The position numbers were made by a program, and so were the translations under genes. Below, piece by piece: positions 1 to 9,400 of a DNA stretch of 39,325 bases. Under the pieces are notes generated by a model. It worked only from the letters and a program-made list of their open reading frames with translations. It did no database searches and was not told where the DNA came from. The first letter of the stretch is position 1. The number at the start of each line of letters is the position of its first letter. The DNA comes from Baffinella frigidus. Lineage: Eukaryota > Cryptophyceae > Cryptomonadales > Baffinellaceae. The stretch lies in contig MU646423.1 of the NCBI GenBank assembly GCA_026770585.1, forward strand, positions 149,154 through 188,478, read 5' to 3'.

Positions 1-355
1 CTCTCTCCAGCTCTCGCCAGCTCTGTTCCACTCTCTCCAGCTCTCTCTGTCTGTCTCTCTCTCCCTTCATCTCTCTCCCTCCCTCTCTCTCTCTCTCTCT
101 CTCATCTTCTCTCCCTCCCCGCCCCTTCCTATCGAACAACATCATCTGCTGACTCGTCGCGGCTGTCCCATCAAGCTCGCTCACACGGTGCACCCCCCCC
201 CCCCTCCTCACCACACCTCCCCAGACCCTCCTTGACAAACACCGCTTACTCCCTCAACCAAGCCATGCCCCCCCTCCTCCTCAGCCCTGAACCAGCAATC
301 AATCCAAATCTGAGCCCAAACCCCCAAACCCCTAAACCCAACCCCCTCTCCTCAG

Positions 356-889
356 CACATCAACAATTACAAGCACGAGAAGCTGCGCATGGGGGAAGTG
401 GCGCCTTCAAAAACCTTGAACCATCAACCCAACCCCACCATCTCACCCCAACCCTTTCTTCGCAGCACATCAAGAACTACAAGCTCCAGCAGCCCCGAAT
501 GTTGGAGGCAGCACCCTCAACCCACAAACACCTAACCCCCCCCCCTCCCCTCCGCAGCACATCAAGGACTACAAGCACCAGAAGCCGCGACAGGGGGAGG
601 TGGCACCCTCCAAGGCCGCGCCTATGCCGCGCCGCGCGTCGGAGAAGGGCCCCGAGGCATTCCAGGTCCACCTAAACCCTAACCTACCTTTGCCTGGACC
701 CTGAAGGCTTTATATTCACCCGTTTGTGTCCTCCCGTCCCCCCAAATGGCACGAATTCGGGAATGTGGTAGCCAGGAATTGGTGTTTTTTGCTGTTTTGG
801 TGGTACCGCCAGTGATGGGTGAAGTGGCACCCTCCAAGCCCCCCCCTATGCCGCGCCGCGCGTCGGAGAAGGGCTCCGAGGCATTCCAG
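356..889 (+). repeat. Partial tandem copies of the NEK exon 558-665
   Basis: The exon start (CAG, then CACATCAA) recurs at 356 and 466, each with an AG acceptor but without a matching GT donor. The exon end, from the GGTGAAGTGGCACCCTCC block through GAGGCATTCCAG plus donor gtaacg, recurs at about 813-889 without the first half. The copies are in the same orientation as the gene and separated by C-rich intron sequence. They are probably non-coding relics, but the 813-889 copy keeps a good donor and could be an alternative exon. Confidence 0.8.
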
Positions 890-1651
890 GTAACGTTTCC
901 TCTCTGAACCAAGCACTCTCTCTGAACACAACAGACCCGGTTTCCGCAGTCCGAAGTCCAAGGACCAGTCTCTGAAAGTCCCTTGTGTCCAAACACCAGC
1001 CTCTGGAAATCCCTGGTGTCCAAACACAAGTCTCTGAACGTACCTGGTTTCCGCAGGCAGTACGATCCCTTTCTGAACCAAGCACTCTCTCTCAACGCAG
1101 CGTCCCTTGTTTCGAGAACCAGCAACCCCTAAAGAGGGTTTCATCTCTGTGTGAGACCAAGGACTCTCTCTGAACGCAATGCCCCTTTCGCAGGCCGAGG
1201 TTCTTTCCGACGGGGACGAGAAGGAGGACGAGGACAAGTTCACTTTGTACGGCGCGACCATGAAGGTCTGTCTCTCTCTCTCGCGCGCTCTCTCTCTCTC
1301 TCTTCCTCTCTCTCTCCCTCCCTCAACCTCTGTCTCTCCCCTGTCGCTCTCTCTCACTTTCTCTCTCTCTCTCTCTCTCTCTCTTCCTTTCTTACACCCA
1401 CCCACACTCACTCACTCACTCACTCACTCTTCCCAAGACCTGCCGTTTGCTTCTGACGCTATCTCACTCCTGTGCCCCCCCCCCCCCACTCTTTTTAACA
1501 ACTTCACGACACAGCTGCCTGCTGGGTCGGCAAGGGGGACGCCCCAATGCAGCGTTTACTCTGTCTCTCTGTCTCTTCCTCCCTCTCCCTCTCCCTCTCT
1601 CTCTCTCTGTCTACCCCACTCTGTCTAACGCTCTTCACGACGCAGCTCTCT

Positions 1652-1685
<34 letters not shown>

Positions 1686-2304
1686 CCTCTCTATTTCTCA
1701 AACTCACGCACGCACTCACTCACGCACCAACTCACTCACTCACTCTCTCTCTCTCTCTCTCTCGCAGCTGCCGGGCGGGGTCGGCAAGGGCGACGCCCCG
1801 ATGCAGCGGATGGAGGCGCTGCGGTGCCTTCTCGAGGACAAGCTCGGGGACACCGTCTTCCTCAAGGTCTACAACATGATGAACGCTATCGGCAAGGTTA
1901 CCGCCCTCCCCGAAGTGTGTGACCGCAGGAGTTGTCTCAACCCTGAATGCTCAGCTCATCCCCTCTTCTTCTTCTTCTTCTTCTTCTTCTTCTTCTTCTT
2001 TATTTCTATTGTTCTTCTTTATTACTCTCGATTCAGACACCAGGAAGGCCCTTGGGCCTTGAGTTGAGTGATACCAAAGTCAATGAGCCTTGAATAACGG
2101 GCCCGCCTCGCAAACGTGAGCTCACCCCTTCCGACTGAACCCTTATGCCCTTACCAGGCCGACGACGAGGAGGCGATTGAGAAGGAGCTGATCCACGAGG
2201 TGGGCATGGAGAACATCGAATATCTCAATGTCATCGCTCAGCTCATCTTCTGCGAGGACCGCAACCAGCTCTCCAACCAGAAGTGCGACTCCGTTGCGGC
2301 GTGA
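558..2304 (+). CDS. NEK-family protein kinase, C-terminal exons (5' part outside window)
   Basis: Four exons in phase 0 are supported: 558-665, 1194-1265, 1768-1896 and 2158-2304 (stop TGA). Each has an AG acceptor and GT donor where needed. Together they encode the last 151 residues. The two final exons resemble the conserved tail of NEK1/NEK4-type kinases: a helix with LRCLLEDKLGDTVFLKVYN, then an acidic segment and a helix ending QLIFCEDRNQ. The exon at 1194-1265 is very acidic (DGDEKEDEDKF). The kinase domain is not in the window and should lie upstream (left). Family knowledge: NEKs act in cilia, centrosomes and the cell cycle; no specific role can be inferred here. The 558-665 exon is chosen over similar partial copies at 356, 466 and 813 because only it has both a complete acceptor and a donor. 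The family call rests on tail similarity alone. Confidence 0.68.
890..1193 (+). repeat. NEK intron built of degenerate ~30-bp repeats
   Basis: The intron between the NEK exon-edge copy and exon 1194 is made of imperfect units such as AGTCTCTGAACGTACCTGG and GTCCAAACACAAGTCTCTG. Phrases like CTGAACCAAGCACTCTCTC recur, and several cryptic CGCAG acceptors are present. No coding potential is seen. Confidence 0.6.
1266..1767 (+). repeat. CT/CACT microsatellite intron with copies of the downstream exon start
   Basis: Long (CT)n and (CACT)n tracts fill this NEK intron. At 1515-1554 there is a copy of the first ~40 bases of exon 1768 preceded by CAG (GGTCGGCAAGGGGGACGCC against the exon's GGTCGGCAAGGGCGACGCC). 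A shorter acceptor-only copy occurs at about 1646. The real acceptor is CTCGCAG at 1761-1767. Confidence 0.75.
1964..2001 (+). repeat. (TTC)n microsatellite in the last NEK intron
   Basis: About twelve TTC units lie inside the intron 1897-2157, on the pyrimidine-rich sense strand. Confidence 0.9.
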
Positions 2305-2430
2305 GGTTCTCCTCTCGTGAGCGGTGTCACCTCGCGTGAGCGGTGTCACCCCTCGTCAGTGGTCCCGCCTCTCGTGAGCGCAGTGACGCCCCAGTGACAC
2401 CTCTGTGAGCGCAATGCTGCCCGAGTGTCA
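2305..2430 (+). repeat. 3'UTR minisatellite after the NEK stop
   Basis: Imperfect units of the type CTCGTGAGCGGTGTCAC are repeated about five times immediately after the TGA. Confidence 0.7.
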
Positions 2431-2571
2431 GCTCCGTGAGAGCGTCATGCCAGCTAGGCCTCCGGGCCAAGCTCGCTCCCTCCGTCCCGCCGCCGACCAA
2501 GCCGACCAAGTCCCTTCCGTCGTCGCGCGCTTCACTCCATTTTCCCGTCGAGCGCTCCGGAGTATTGTTCC

Positions 2572-2577
2572 AATAAA
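2572..2577 (+). terminator. Candidate polyadenylation signal AATAAA for the NEK gene
   Basis: AATAAA lies about 270 bp after the stop codon, on the gene strand. Its use in this organism is not known. Confidence 0.4.
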
Positions 2578-2673
2578 TCTATCTATTTAAATGCCGCCCC
2601 CCTCGAGTCACCCGAGGATGGCGGTGGTTGTTCTTTTCACGAAACAGCATTCACTCGAGACACGTCATGCCTT

Positions 2674-2796
2674 ACAGGTGTTCCTCCTTCATAAAAAACC
2701 GCCTCCTCTTAGGACCCAACATAGGACTATGCCTACATGTATGACCCTATGGTGATCCTGGGGGGTGGGCGTTTCTTTTGCGGAAGGTACCCCTGT
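2674..2796. mobile_element. MITE-like element, family B copy 1
   Basis: The ends are imperfect terminal inverted repeats: ACAGGTGTTCCTCC at the left and GGAAGGTACCCCTGT at the right, followed inward by ATAAAAAACCGCC and GGCGTTTCTTTT. It is about 123 bp with no coding capacity. Relatives lie at 3577, 14360 and 35023. Confidence 0.65.
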
Positions 2797-2885
2797 ACCA
2801 CGCGTGACGCTGCTGAATGTGACACGCCATGTTCCGCCGCACGCATGTTCATTTCACTCTGGAGGCGGGCTCGTCTTAGGGCTCT

Positions 2886-2990
2886 TATCCCTTAAGTGGC
2901 GAGTAGGCTCATTCGCCCTACCGTAGGTCCCTAGGACCTGCCTGGGACCTCTTGGGGGTCAATTTTGACCCCCTCGCCACTTCAGGGATA
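2886..2990. mobile_element. MITE-like element, family A copy 1 (105 bp)
   Basis: Terminal inverted repeats TATCCCTTAAGTGGCGAG and CTCGCCACTTCAGGGATA enclose a core with CCTACCGTAGGTCCCTAGG and a GGGGGTCAATTTTGACCCC palindrome. It is one of five near-full-length copies in the window (102-105 bp); the others are at 4500, 8531, 15774 and 19823. Confidence 0.8.
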
Positions 2991-3043
2991 CTTTTGGATC
3001 ACTCATCTCTTCGCTGGAGAGTCATACAGAAGACGAAGATTCA
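2991..3043. repeat. Dispersed ~50-bp repeat (also at 7212-7262)
   Basis: CTTTTGGATCACTCATCTC followed by an interrupted gagAG(A/T) segment and ATAC.GAAGACG is shared by the two sites. Here it directly abuts the family A element. Confidence 0.6.
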
Positions 3044-3059
3044 GGGCGACTCTGAGGCG

Positions 3060-3241
3060 ATGAAAAGAAGAAGAAGAAGACGAAGAAGAAGGAGTTCTTC
3101 TTCCTCCACGAAAGAGGAGGAGGAAGACGAAGACGAAGGAGGAGGGGGAGGATGAGGCGGGGTAGTAGCGATGGGTGCGTCTTCTTAGAGCTCCTTCTTG
3201 AGCGCTACGATTTCCTCTTCGCACTGCCAGCGGAGCGTCAC

Positions 3242-3275
<34 letters not shown>

Positions 3276-3449
3276 TAGAGAAAGAGAGAGAGAGAGAGAG
3301 AGAGGAGATTTACATCAAAGACAGAGAGCCATAGAGCCAGAGAGTGAGAGAGGGAGGGAGGGAGAGAGGGAGAGAGAGAGAGCGATAGAGAGAGATAGAG
3401 AGAGAGCGATAGAAAGAGAGAGTCACATCAAAGACATAGAGCCAGAGAG

Positions 3450-3480
<31 letters not shown>
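3060..3480. repeat. GAA and GA microsatellites
   Basis: A (GAAGAA)n/(GAGGAA)n purine tract at about 3063-3150 is followed by long (GA)n tracts at 3245-3480. The open frames here are low-complexity artefacts. No gene is seen. Confidence 0.9.
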
Positions 3481-3482
<2 letters not shown>

Positions 3483-3576
3483 CGAGTGGCACCACAGCAC
3501 CTGGCATCAGCTTCCCGCCTCGATACCGAGGACTCGGAAGCACCACCCAACCAGGACTGAAACCCAACCCACCAAT

Positions 3577-3652
3577 ACAGGGGTACGTTGCTCATAAGAA
3601 ACTGCGCCCCCCTAGCTCCCTACAGTAGGCCTATGGCTACAGGTATGCCTGT
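3577..3652. mobile_element. MITE-like element, family B copy 2 (degenerate)
   Basis: The left end ACAGGGGTACGTTGCTCATA matches family B. The core has CTAGCTCCCTACAGTAGGCC. The right end is only weakly preserved (AGGTATGCCTGT). Confidence 0.5.
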
Positions 3653-3782
3653 AATCCCCACACGTACACGTTGATGCACACATTCCGCACGCACGCACAC
3701 ACAACGCGCGACTCAGGCAGGCATACAGGCAGTGGGAGGGAACGAGACAGGGCGCGAGTGAGAGCGAGGATGGACGTGATCG

Positions 3783-3783
3783 A

Positions 3784-3834
<51 letters not shown>

Positions 3835-4070
3835 ATCTATCTATCTATATCTATCTATCTATCTATCTATATATATAGAGAGAGAGAGGACTCGAAAGAG
3901 AGATTCATATAGAGAGAGCGAAAGCGAGAGAGATAGAGAGCAAGAGCGAGCGACATAGAGACATACATAGAGAGATGGGTGACGCGCGCACAAGAGCGAG
4001 CGAAGCGCGAGACAGGGAGAGCGAGAGCGAGATAAAGAGAGCGATAGCGAGAAAGAGAGGCACAGAGAGG
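3783..4070. repeat. (ATCT)n then (GA)n microsatellites
   Basis: A run of about twenty ATCT units at 3783-3876 passes directly into an imperfect GA-rich tract to about 4070. Confidence 0.9.
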
Positions 4071-4134
4071 GACGAGACCAATTGGATGGCAGCGAGGAGG
4101 TCATTGTAGCGATCGACGTCGAAGGCGCGCGCCC

Positions 4135-4450
4135 GGTACAGATTCGCCTGTTGTCAAGACACCGGATTCAGGGATGAGACTGTAGGGTTTGCACGAAACC
4201 AGAGTGCCAGCCTCACCGATCAACCGTACGCCTGTTGTCACGCACAGCGTGGGTCCTTGTGCAGTACAACCAACCAGAGTGACCAGCGTGTGTCAGTGTA
4301 CAGGTTCTACTGTTGTCCAGACTAACAACCCAGAGAGCGTCAGTGCAGGCTCGCCTGTTGTGAGGCCCAACCGTGAGTCATTGTGCAGACCAACCAAGCA
4401 GAGTGTGCCAGTGTACCGCCTGTCGTGTCATGGTGCAGAACAACAACCCA
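4135..4450. repeat. Degenerate ~65-bp tandem repeat
   Basis: Phrases CGCCTGTTGTCA, CCAACCAGAGTG and GTGCAG recur about every 60-70 bp through this stretch. No coding region is recognised. Confidence 0.55.
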
Positions 4451-4499
4451 TAGAGTGTCAGATCCATCGCCGAATCTTGTCCCCGAGGCGGGTCCGTCC

Positions 4500-4604
4500 T
4501 ATCCCTCAAGTGGCGAGGAGGTCAAAATTGACCCCCACGAGGTTCTTGGCAGGTCCTAGGGCCCTACGGTAGGTTGTATGCGCCTAGTCGCCAGTTCAGG
4601 GATA
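4500..4604. mobile_element. MITE-like element, family A copy 2 (105 bp, inverted core)
   Basis: It has the same terminal repeats as the 2886 copy (TATCCCTCAAGTGGCGAG and TCGCCAGTTCAGGGATA). The asymmetric core is inverted (GTCAAAATTGACCCCC first, then GGTCCTAGGGCCCTACGG). Confidence 0.8.
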
Positions 4605-4659
4605 CTCCGTGCGCTGAGGCGGGCCCGACCCACACTCGCTGCTCACAGGTGCATGCTCT

Positions 4660-5345
4660 CGATATGAGGGGTTTAGGGATGAGAGTGTAGGGCCGGGTTT
4701 ATGGATTAGAGGCCGGGTATAGAGATTAGAGTGTAATGTTTCGGGTGTCGAGTTACGGGGTTGGGGTTTCTGGTTCAGGGATTGAACTGTAAGGGGTTGG
4801 GTTGGGGTTTCGGGTGCAGGGATTGCACTGTAGGGCTTTGGGTTGGTGTTTCAGGTTGAGGGATTAGACTGAAGGGGTTTGGGTTGGGGTTTCAGGTTCA
4901 GAGATTCGACTGTATGATTTTGAAACCTGGCTGCGCTGCATCATGCTGTTTCTCCAGCCCTGGATTAGACTGTAGGATTTTGGGTTGGGGTTTCAGGTTC
5001 AGGGGTTGGACTGTAGGGTTTGGCATTGCACCTGGCTGCGCTGCTTCATGCCGTTTCGCCACCCCTGCAGTGAAAAGTCCTCCTTGTGTGATGCAAACCT
5101 GGTTAATGGTTTATGGTTTATGGTTTATGGTTAGGGTTTGGGGTTTGGGGTTTGGGGTTTGGGGTTTGGGGTTTGGGGTTCGGGGTTTGGGGTTTGGGGT
5201 TTGGGGTTTGGGGCTGAAGGTGTAGGGTTTAGGGTTTAGGGTTTAGGGTTTAGGGTTTAGGGTTTAGGGTTTAGGGTTTAGGGTTTAGGGTTTAGGGTTC
5301 AGGGTTTAGGGTTCAGGTTTCAGGGATTTCGCTTTAGGGTTTGGG
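4660..5345. repeat. TTTAGGG-type satellite, degenerate then regular
   Basis: From 4660 to about 5090 there are ~55-bp units rich in GGGTTTGGGGTT and GATTAGACTGTAGGG. From about 5130 to 5220 there is (GGGGTTT)n, and from about 5224 to 5335 nearly perfect TTTAGGG units. This is internal to a gene-bearing region, between the 3' ends of NEK and MCU, so it is an interstitial tract within this window and not a chromosome end. Confidence 0.85.
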
Positions 5346-5611
5346 GTGACAGTTCCAACCAGGCCTCCCGCCTAGTTCAGTGTTCACAATTCACAAGACA
5401 AACATTGGCCATCCTGCCAACGTCTTCACCTCCTACACCCACCACACCTCCTTGAACGTAACCCTCACATCCCGTACACGGACCAACGTCCAGCTGGCAC
5501 ACGAAGTGCCTGCTAGGTGGTGTGCCACACCTGCGGGACCTCTCTGCCACCGGGACGCACTCCAGTCGCGGCCAGTATTTTACTCAAATACGATCTTGTC
5601 AGCAAAAAATA

Positions 5612-6426
5612 CTACACACCGTACTTTTTTTTGTCACGTCCGTGTAGTAATTTTCGTTGCAAATCGGATCGGAGATCCCCGAAATCGTAGACTGAAATAC
5701 TCGTCCGGATGAACTCTCTGGACCTCGTGAGGGGAGAGTGAGGGGCACGCGAGGGTGTTGGGGAAGGGGACGCCCCTTATATTTCAAGCCTCTTACATTT
5801 TGAGCCCCTTACATTTCAAGCCCCTTGCCCTGACTTGAACTGCAGTGAGGAGGGGGTACCACTCGAGGCTGGAAGAGGGATCATTTTAAATGTGAGATTG
5901 TTAAATTTAGTACCAGTCACGGGCAGGCTTGGTCACGTATCTGACAGGAATCTGTCAGATACGTGACCAAACGCCCATATTTGTGTGAAAAATACACACC
6001 TTCTTTTTTTTCTTCACTTGTGAAAGAATCCCTGTTTTAAAATAGTCACATTTCTAGCCTCGAGTGGTAAGGGGTGATAACCAGAAGTAGAAGAAGACGA
6101 TGGGCCCCATGGATGAGCAGAAGAAGCTCAGAGGCTCGACCTGCCCGCCACACTCGTCAGAGACCAGGCTGGCTGGCATTCTAAGGACACAGTCCCGTGT
6201 AGGATGTGCCCTACGATGCGCCAGATGGATGGTTGACACAGCGCACACGCGCAGCCACGACCAATGCAGCACCAGTCAGAGGCCGGGCACACGCGCTGCC
6301 ACGCCGCACCAGTCAGAGGTCAGGCAAGCACACCCCCAGTCAGACTTCAGGCAGGCACACCCCACCAGTCAGAGGGCACGTATACACGCTGCCACAGCCC
6401 ACGAGAGGGCAGGCACACGCGATGCC

Positions 6427-6476
<50 letters not shown>

Positions 6477-9400
6477 TCTGTGAGACACAGCGTACGCCAC
6501 AGCCCTGCTCACGCCTGCGTCTAGGGATGCGGAGGGGGGGTGGGGTGGGCGATGTTGGGACTAGGGAGCAGGCGCGGCGTAGCATGTTGGGCATGGAGGG
6601 AGGGTTGGACCAGCGCACACTTACGTCCAGGAATGAAGTGGGGGGGCGCACACTGGTGGGTCTAGGGAGCAAGCGGGATGCAAAATGATTGGCCCAGGAT
6701 GTGGAAGGGGCGTAAAATGGTATGTCTAGGGAGCAGGAGGGGCGCATAGTGTTAGATCTAGGGGGCAGGGGGGTTGCGAAATGATGTTCCCAGTGAATGG
6801 ATGGGGGGGGGTGTAAAATACCCCATGGCGCAAAAATGATGGGGCACAAGATTCGCAAAATTGGGCAGGAGGGGCGTACAATGTTGTTCCCAGGGGGGGG
6901 GGGGGGGCGTAAACTGTCCCAGGGCGCAAAATGATGGGCCCAGGGGGGCGCAAAATGTGGCAGGAGGGTCGTAACATGTCGTTTCCAGGGGAGCGGGGGG
7001 GGCGTACAATGTTGGAAATATGGGGGGGGGGGGGCGTACAATGTCCCAGGAGAACTCCCAGTAGGTCATGCGGAAGAGGATCGAGAACATTCCGAGCGGG
7101 AGCAGCCCCCCGATCCAGATGCCCCTGTCCGCCTGTCATCCCCAGGGAAATGGGTTGGTTACATGCTCAATTTGGTCCACTTCCGAGGCGGGCCCTTCAG
7201 AAGGCTCATGGACTTTTGGATCACTCATCTCGAAGCTTGAGATGAGAGTAATACGGAAGACGGGGTAGGATCCGCATGTCCAACCCCGCAGGCAGCTTAC
7301 CCTCCACTCGCAATAGAACCTGTCCATGCAGGCGGGCGTGGGTCTGGGTTTTGCGGTTTGTGGTTGGGGGGTGGGGTTCGGGGTATAGGATTTCGGGATC
7401 TTGGGTTAGGTCGTAGAAATCACGGAGACATGGGTCGAGTGGGTTGCCTAAACCCTAAACCCTAAACACAGTGACACACCGCTGTGTGACTGCCCCCCGG
7501 GCAGCAGGCTGCCTGAGGACCAGGACGCTGCTAGGTCCGTGCAGTTTGACTTGGAGGGGCGTATCCCTACATTTGAAAGTGTACTCTTTTACTTGGAGGG
7601 GTTTATCTCTTCTCTCGAGGAGTCGAGGTCCTGGGGCGTGTGCTGAGGTTCATAGGGCACCGATCTGGAGTCAGGGCAGTTAAGTCTACGACATTGACTA
7701 CGGTAGTCCTACCGCAGCGAATACCTTAGGCCTAACTACCCTGCATTTAGGCCGTGACACTATCAAGGTGTTGGCCTCCAGGGTTGGTTGGGTCTCGATT
7801 CCAGGGGTGCAGGTTTCGGGTGCAGAAACGCAACGCTCCGCGTTTCTGCTGCCGGGGTCACGCCTTGACGTTTTAGCTTGGTGTGTGTGTGGACCAAGCT
7901 GAAAACAGCCAGCCTCACAGCCGGGCGCGTGTGCGGTTGGTTTGTGGGGTCACGCGCGTGAACGCACGCAGATATGGTGACATGATGGTTGCAAGCAAGC
8001 ACGGAAGCACGGAAGCAAGCAATCAAGCAAGCAGGAAAGAACGCGAGCACACACGCATGCACGGAGGCAGTCACGTTGAGAAGGGAATTTCCTACTAACG
8101 ATTTTAAATAGCTACTCGCATGATTTCAGTAAGGTATCGATCACACGGAGGGAGGCACCTCTTTCTCTGCGAGCTTGTCGAGCTTCCCTTTTGTTTCAGC
8201 CAGAATATCCAACTCTCCCCGCAGCAATATCAGCTCCTGCCCAGTGAAAACATTTCCAAGTTTATTTGACACCCGTAAATTCCCAAGTTGACTGAACACC
8301 CATACATTACCAACTTTATTGGAAACTCATCAATTCCCAAGTTTATTGGACACCCATAAAATAGCGAAATGATGGGTGTTGCAGAGCGGGATGCAGCCGA
8401 GTGCGACTGGGACGAGGCACTACGTGCAGTGCACGCCAACGCACCAAACACTGTCTGTTGATCTCACAGCACCACCGCAGAAACGCGCACACTCAGCGCA
8501 GGGCGGGGCGTCAGGGCACACTCCCGAGTGTACCCCTTCAGTGGCGAGTAGGCGCATACGCCCTACCGTAGGGCCCTAGGACCTGCCTACGACATCAGGG
8601 GGTCTGTTTGGACCCCCTCGCCACTTAAGGGATATCCCAGACGGCACGCACCCGCTCGCAACGGAAGGGCTGCGATACATGACTGGCGGGAGGCATAGTT
8701 GTGGCGAGCAAACACGAATTCCGTTATAATGTACGAATCCCGTTATAATACGAAGCGATGCCCCACACAGCGGGCTAAGAAGGGATGCTTGTCAAATTCG
8801 GACCAAGCATCGGTTGGGATATCCGTAGGACCAGCCTATGCCCCTACGGTATTGCCTACCTCATGGGCGGTATCCCCTACCATAGGGCCCTATAGATTAG
8901 GATCGCGTAGGGGGTGTTCCCAAAATGCTTTCGACGTCCACTGTGCGGATGGGCGTGCGGAGAGCATGGGGAGGCAGACAAAGACTCTCCCCTCTCGAGG
9001 GATATCCTACCTTGGTCTCAGGCTAGATGTCTGAGCGCACGCGGGCGAAGGCTGAGGATGAGGGGGAGCAGGAAGGAACCGTATCGCGAGCCTCGAGGAG
9101 TCAACACCGTTGAGGCAAGGTATTAAATCTCGGGTCGTAATCATTCTATCACGACCCCAGATTCATGTGTGGCGGGAACGCCGTTGAGGGCAGGTAGGCC
9201 GCGCGAGACCAGGCTAGGCGTGGTTCTGGGGCGATAGGCGCTTTGTGTAAACATGAGCAAGGGCGCAGGAACCACTTGAGGCTGTGAGAGGGGGTATTTT
9301 AAAAGTGGGGTCGTCGAAATTGGTACCAGCCACGGGCGTGTTTGGTCACGTAGCCCGCGGATATCCGCGGACTACGTCACCAAGCGCGACTATTTGTGTG

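Noticed and set aside
1-355. Further NEK coding exon at the left edge
   Set aside because: Low-complexity CT and C-rich DNA only; no convincing exon.
1151-1879. Serine/leucine-rich frames over CT repeats
   Set aside because: Microsatellite translation inside NEK introns.
3003-4104. Arg/Glu- and Ser-rich frames
   Set aside because: GAA, GA and ATCT microsatellite translations.
5101-5345. Chromosome end at the TTTAGGG tract
   Set aside because: Genes lie on both sides, so it is interstitial here.
6340-7139. Long proline-rich - strand frames (PPPPY-type)
   Set aside because: They are translations of the C-run donor-site array, not a gene.
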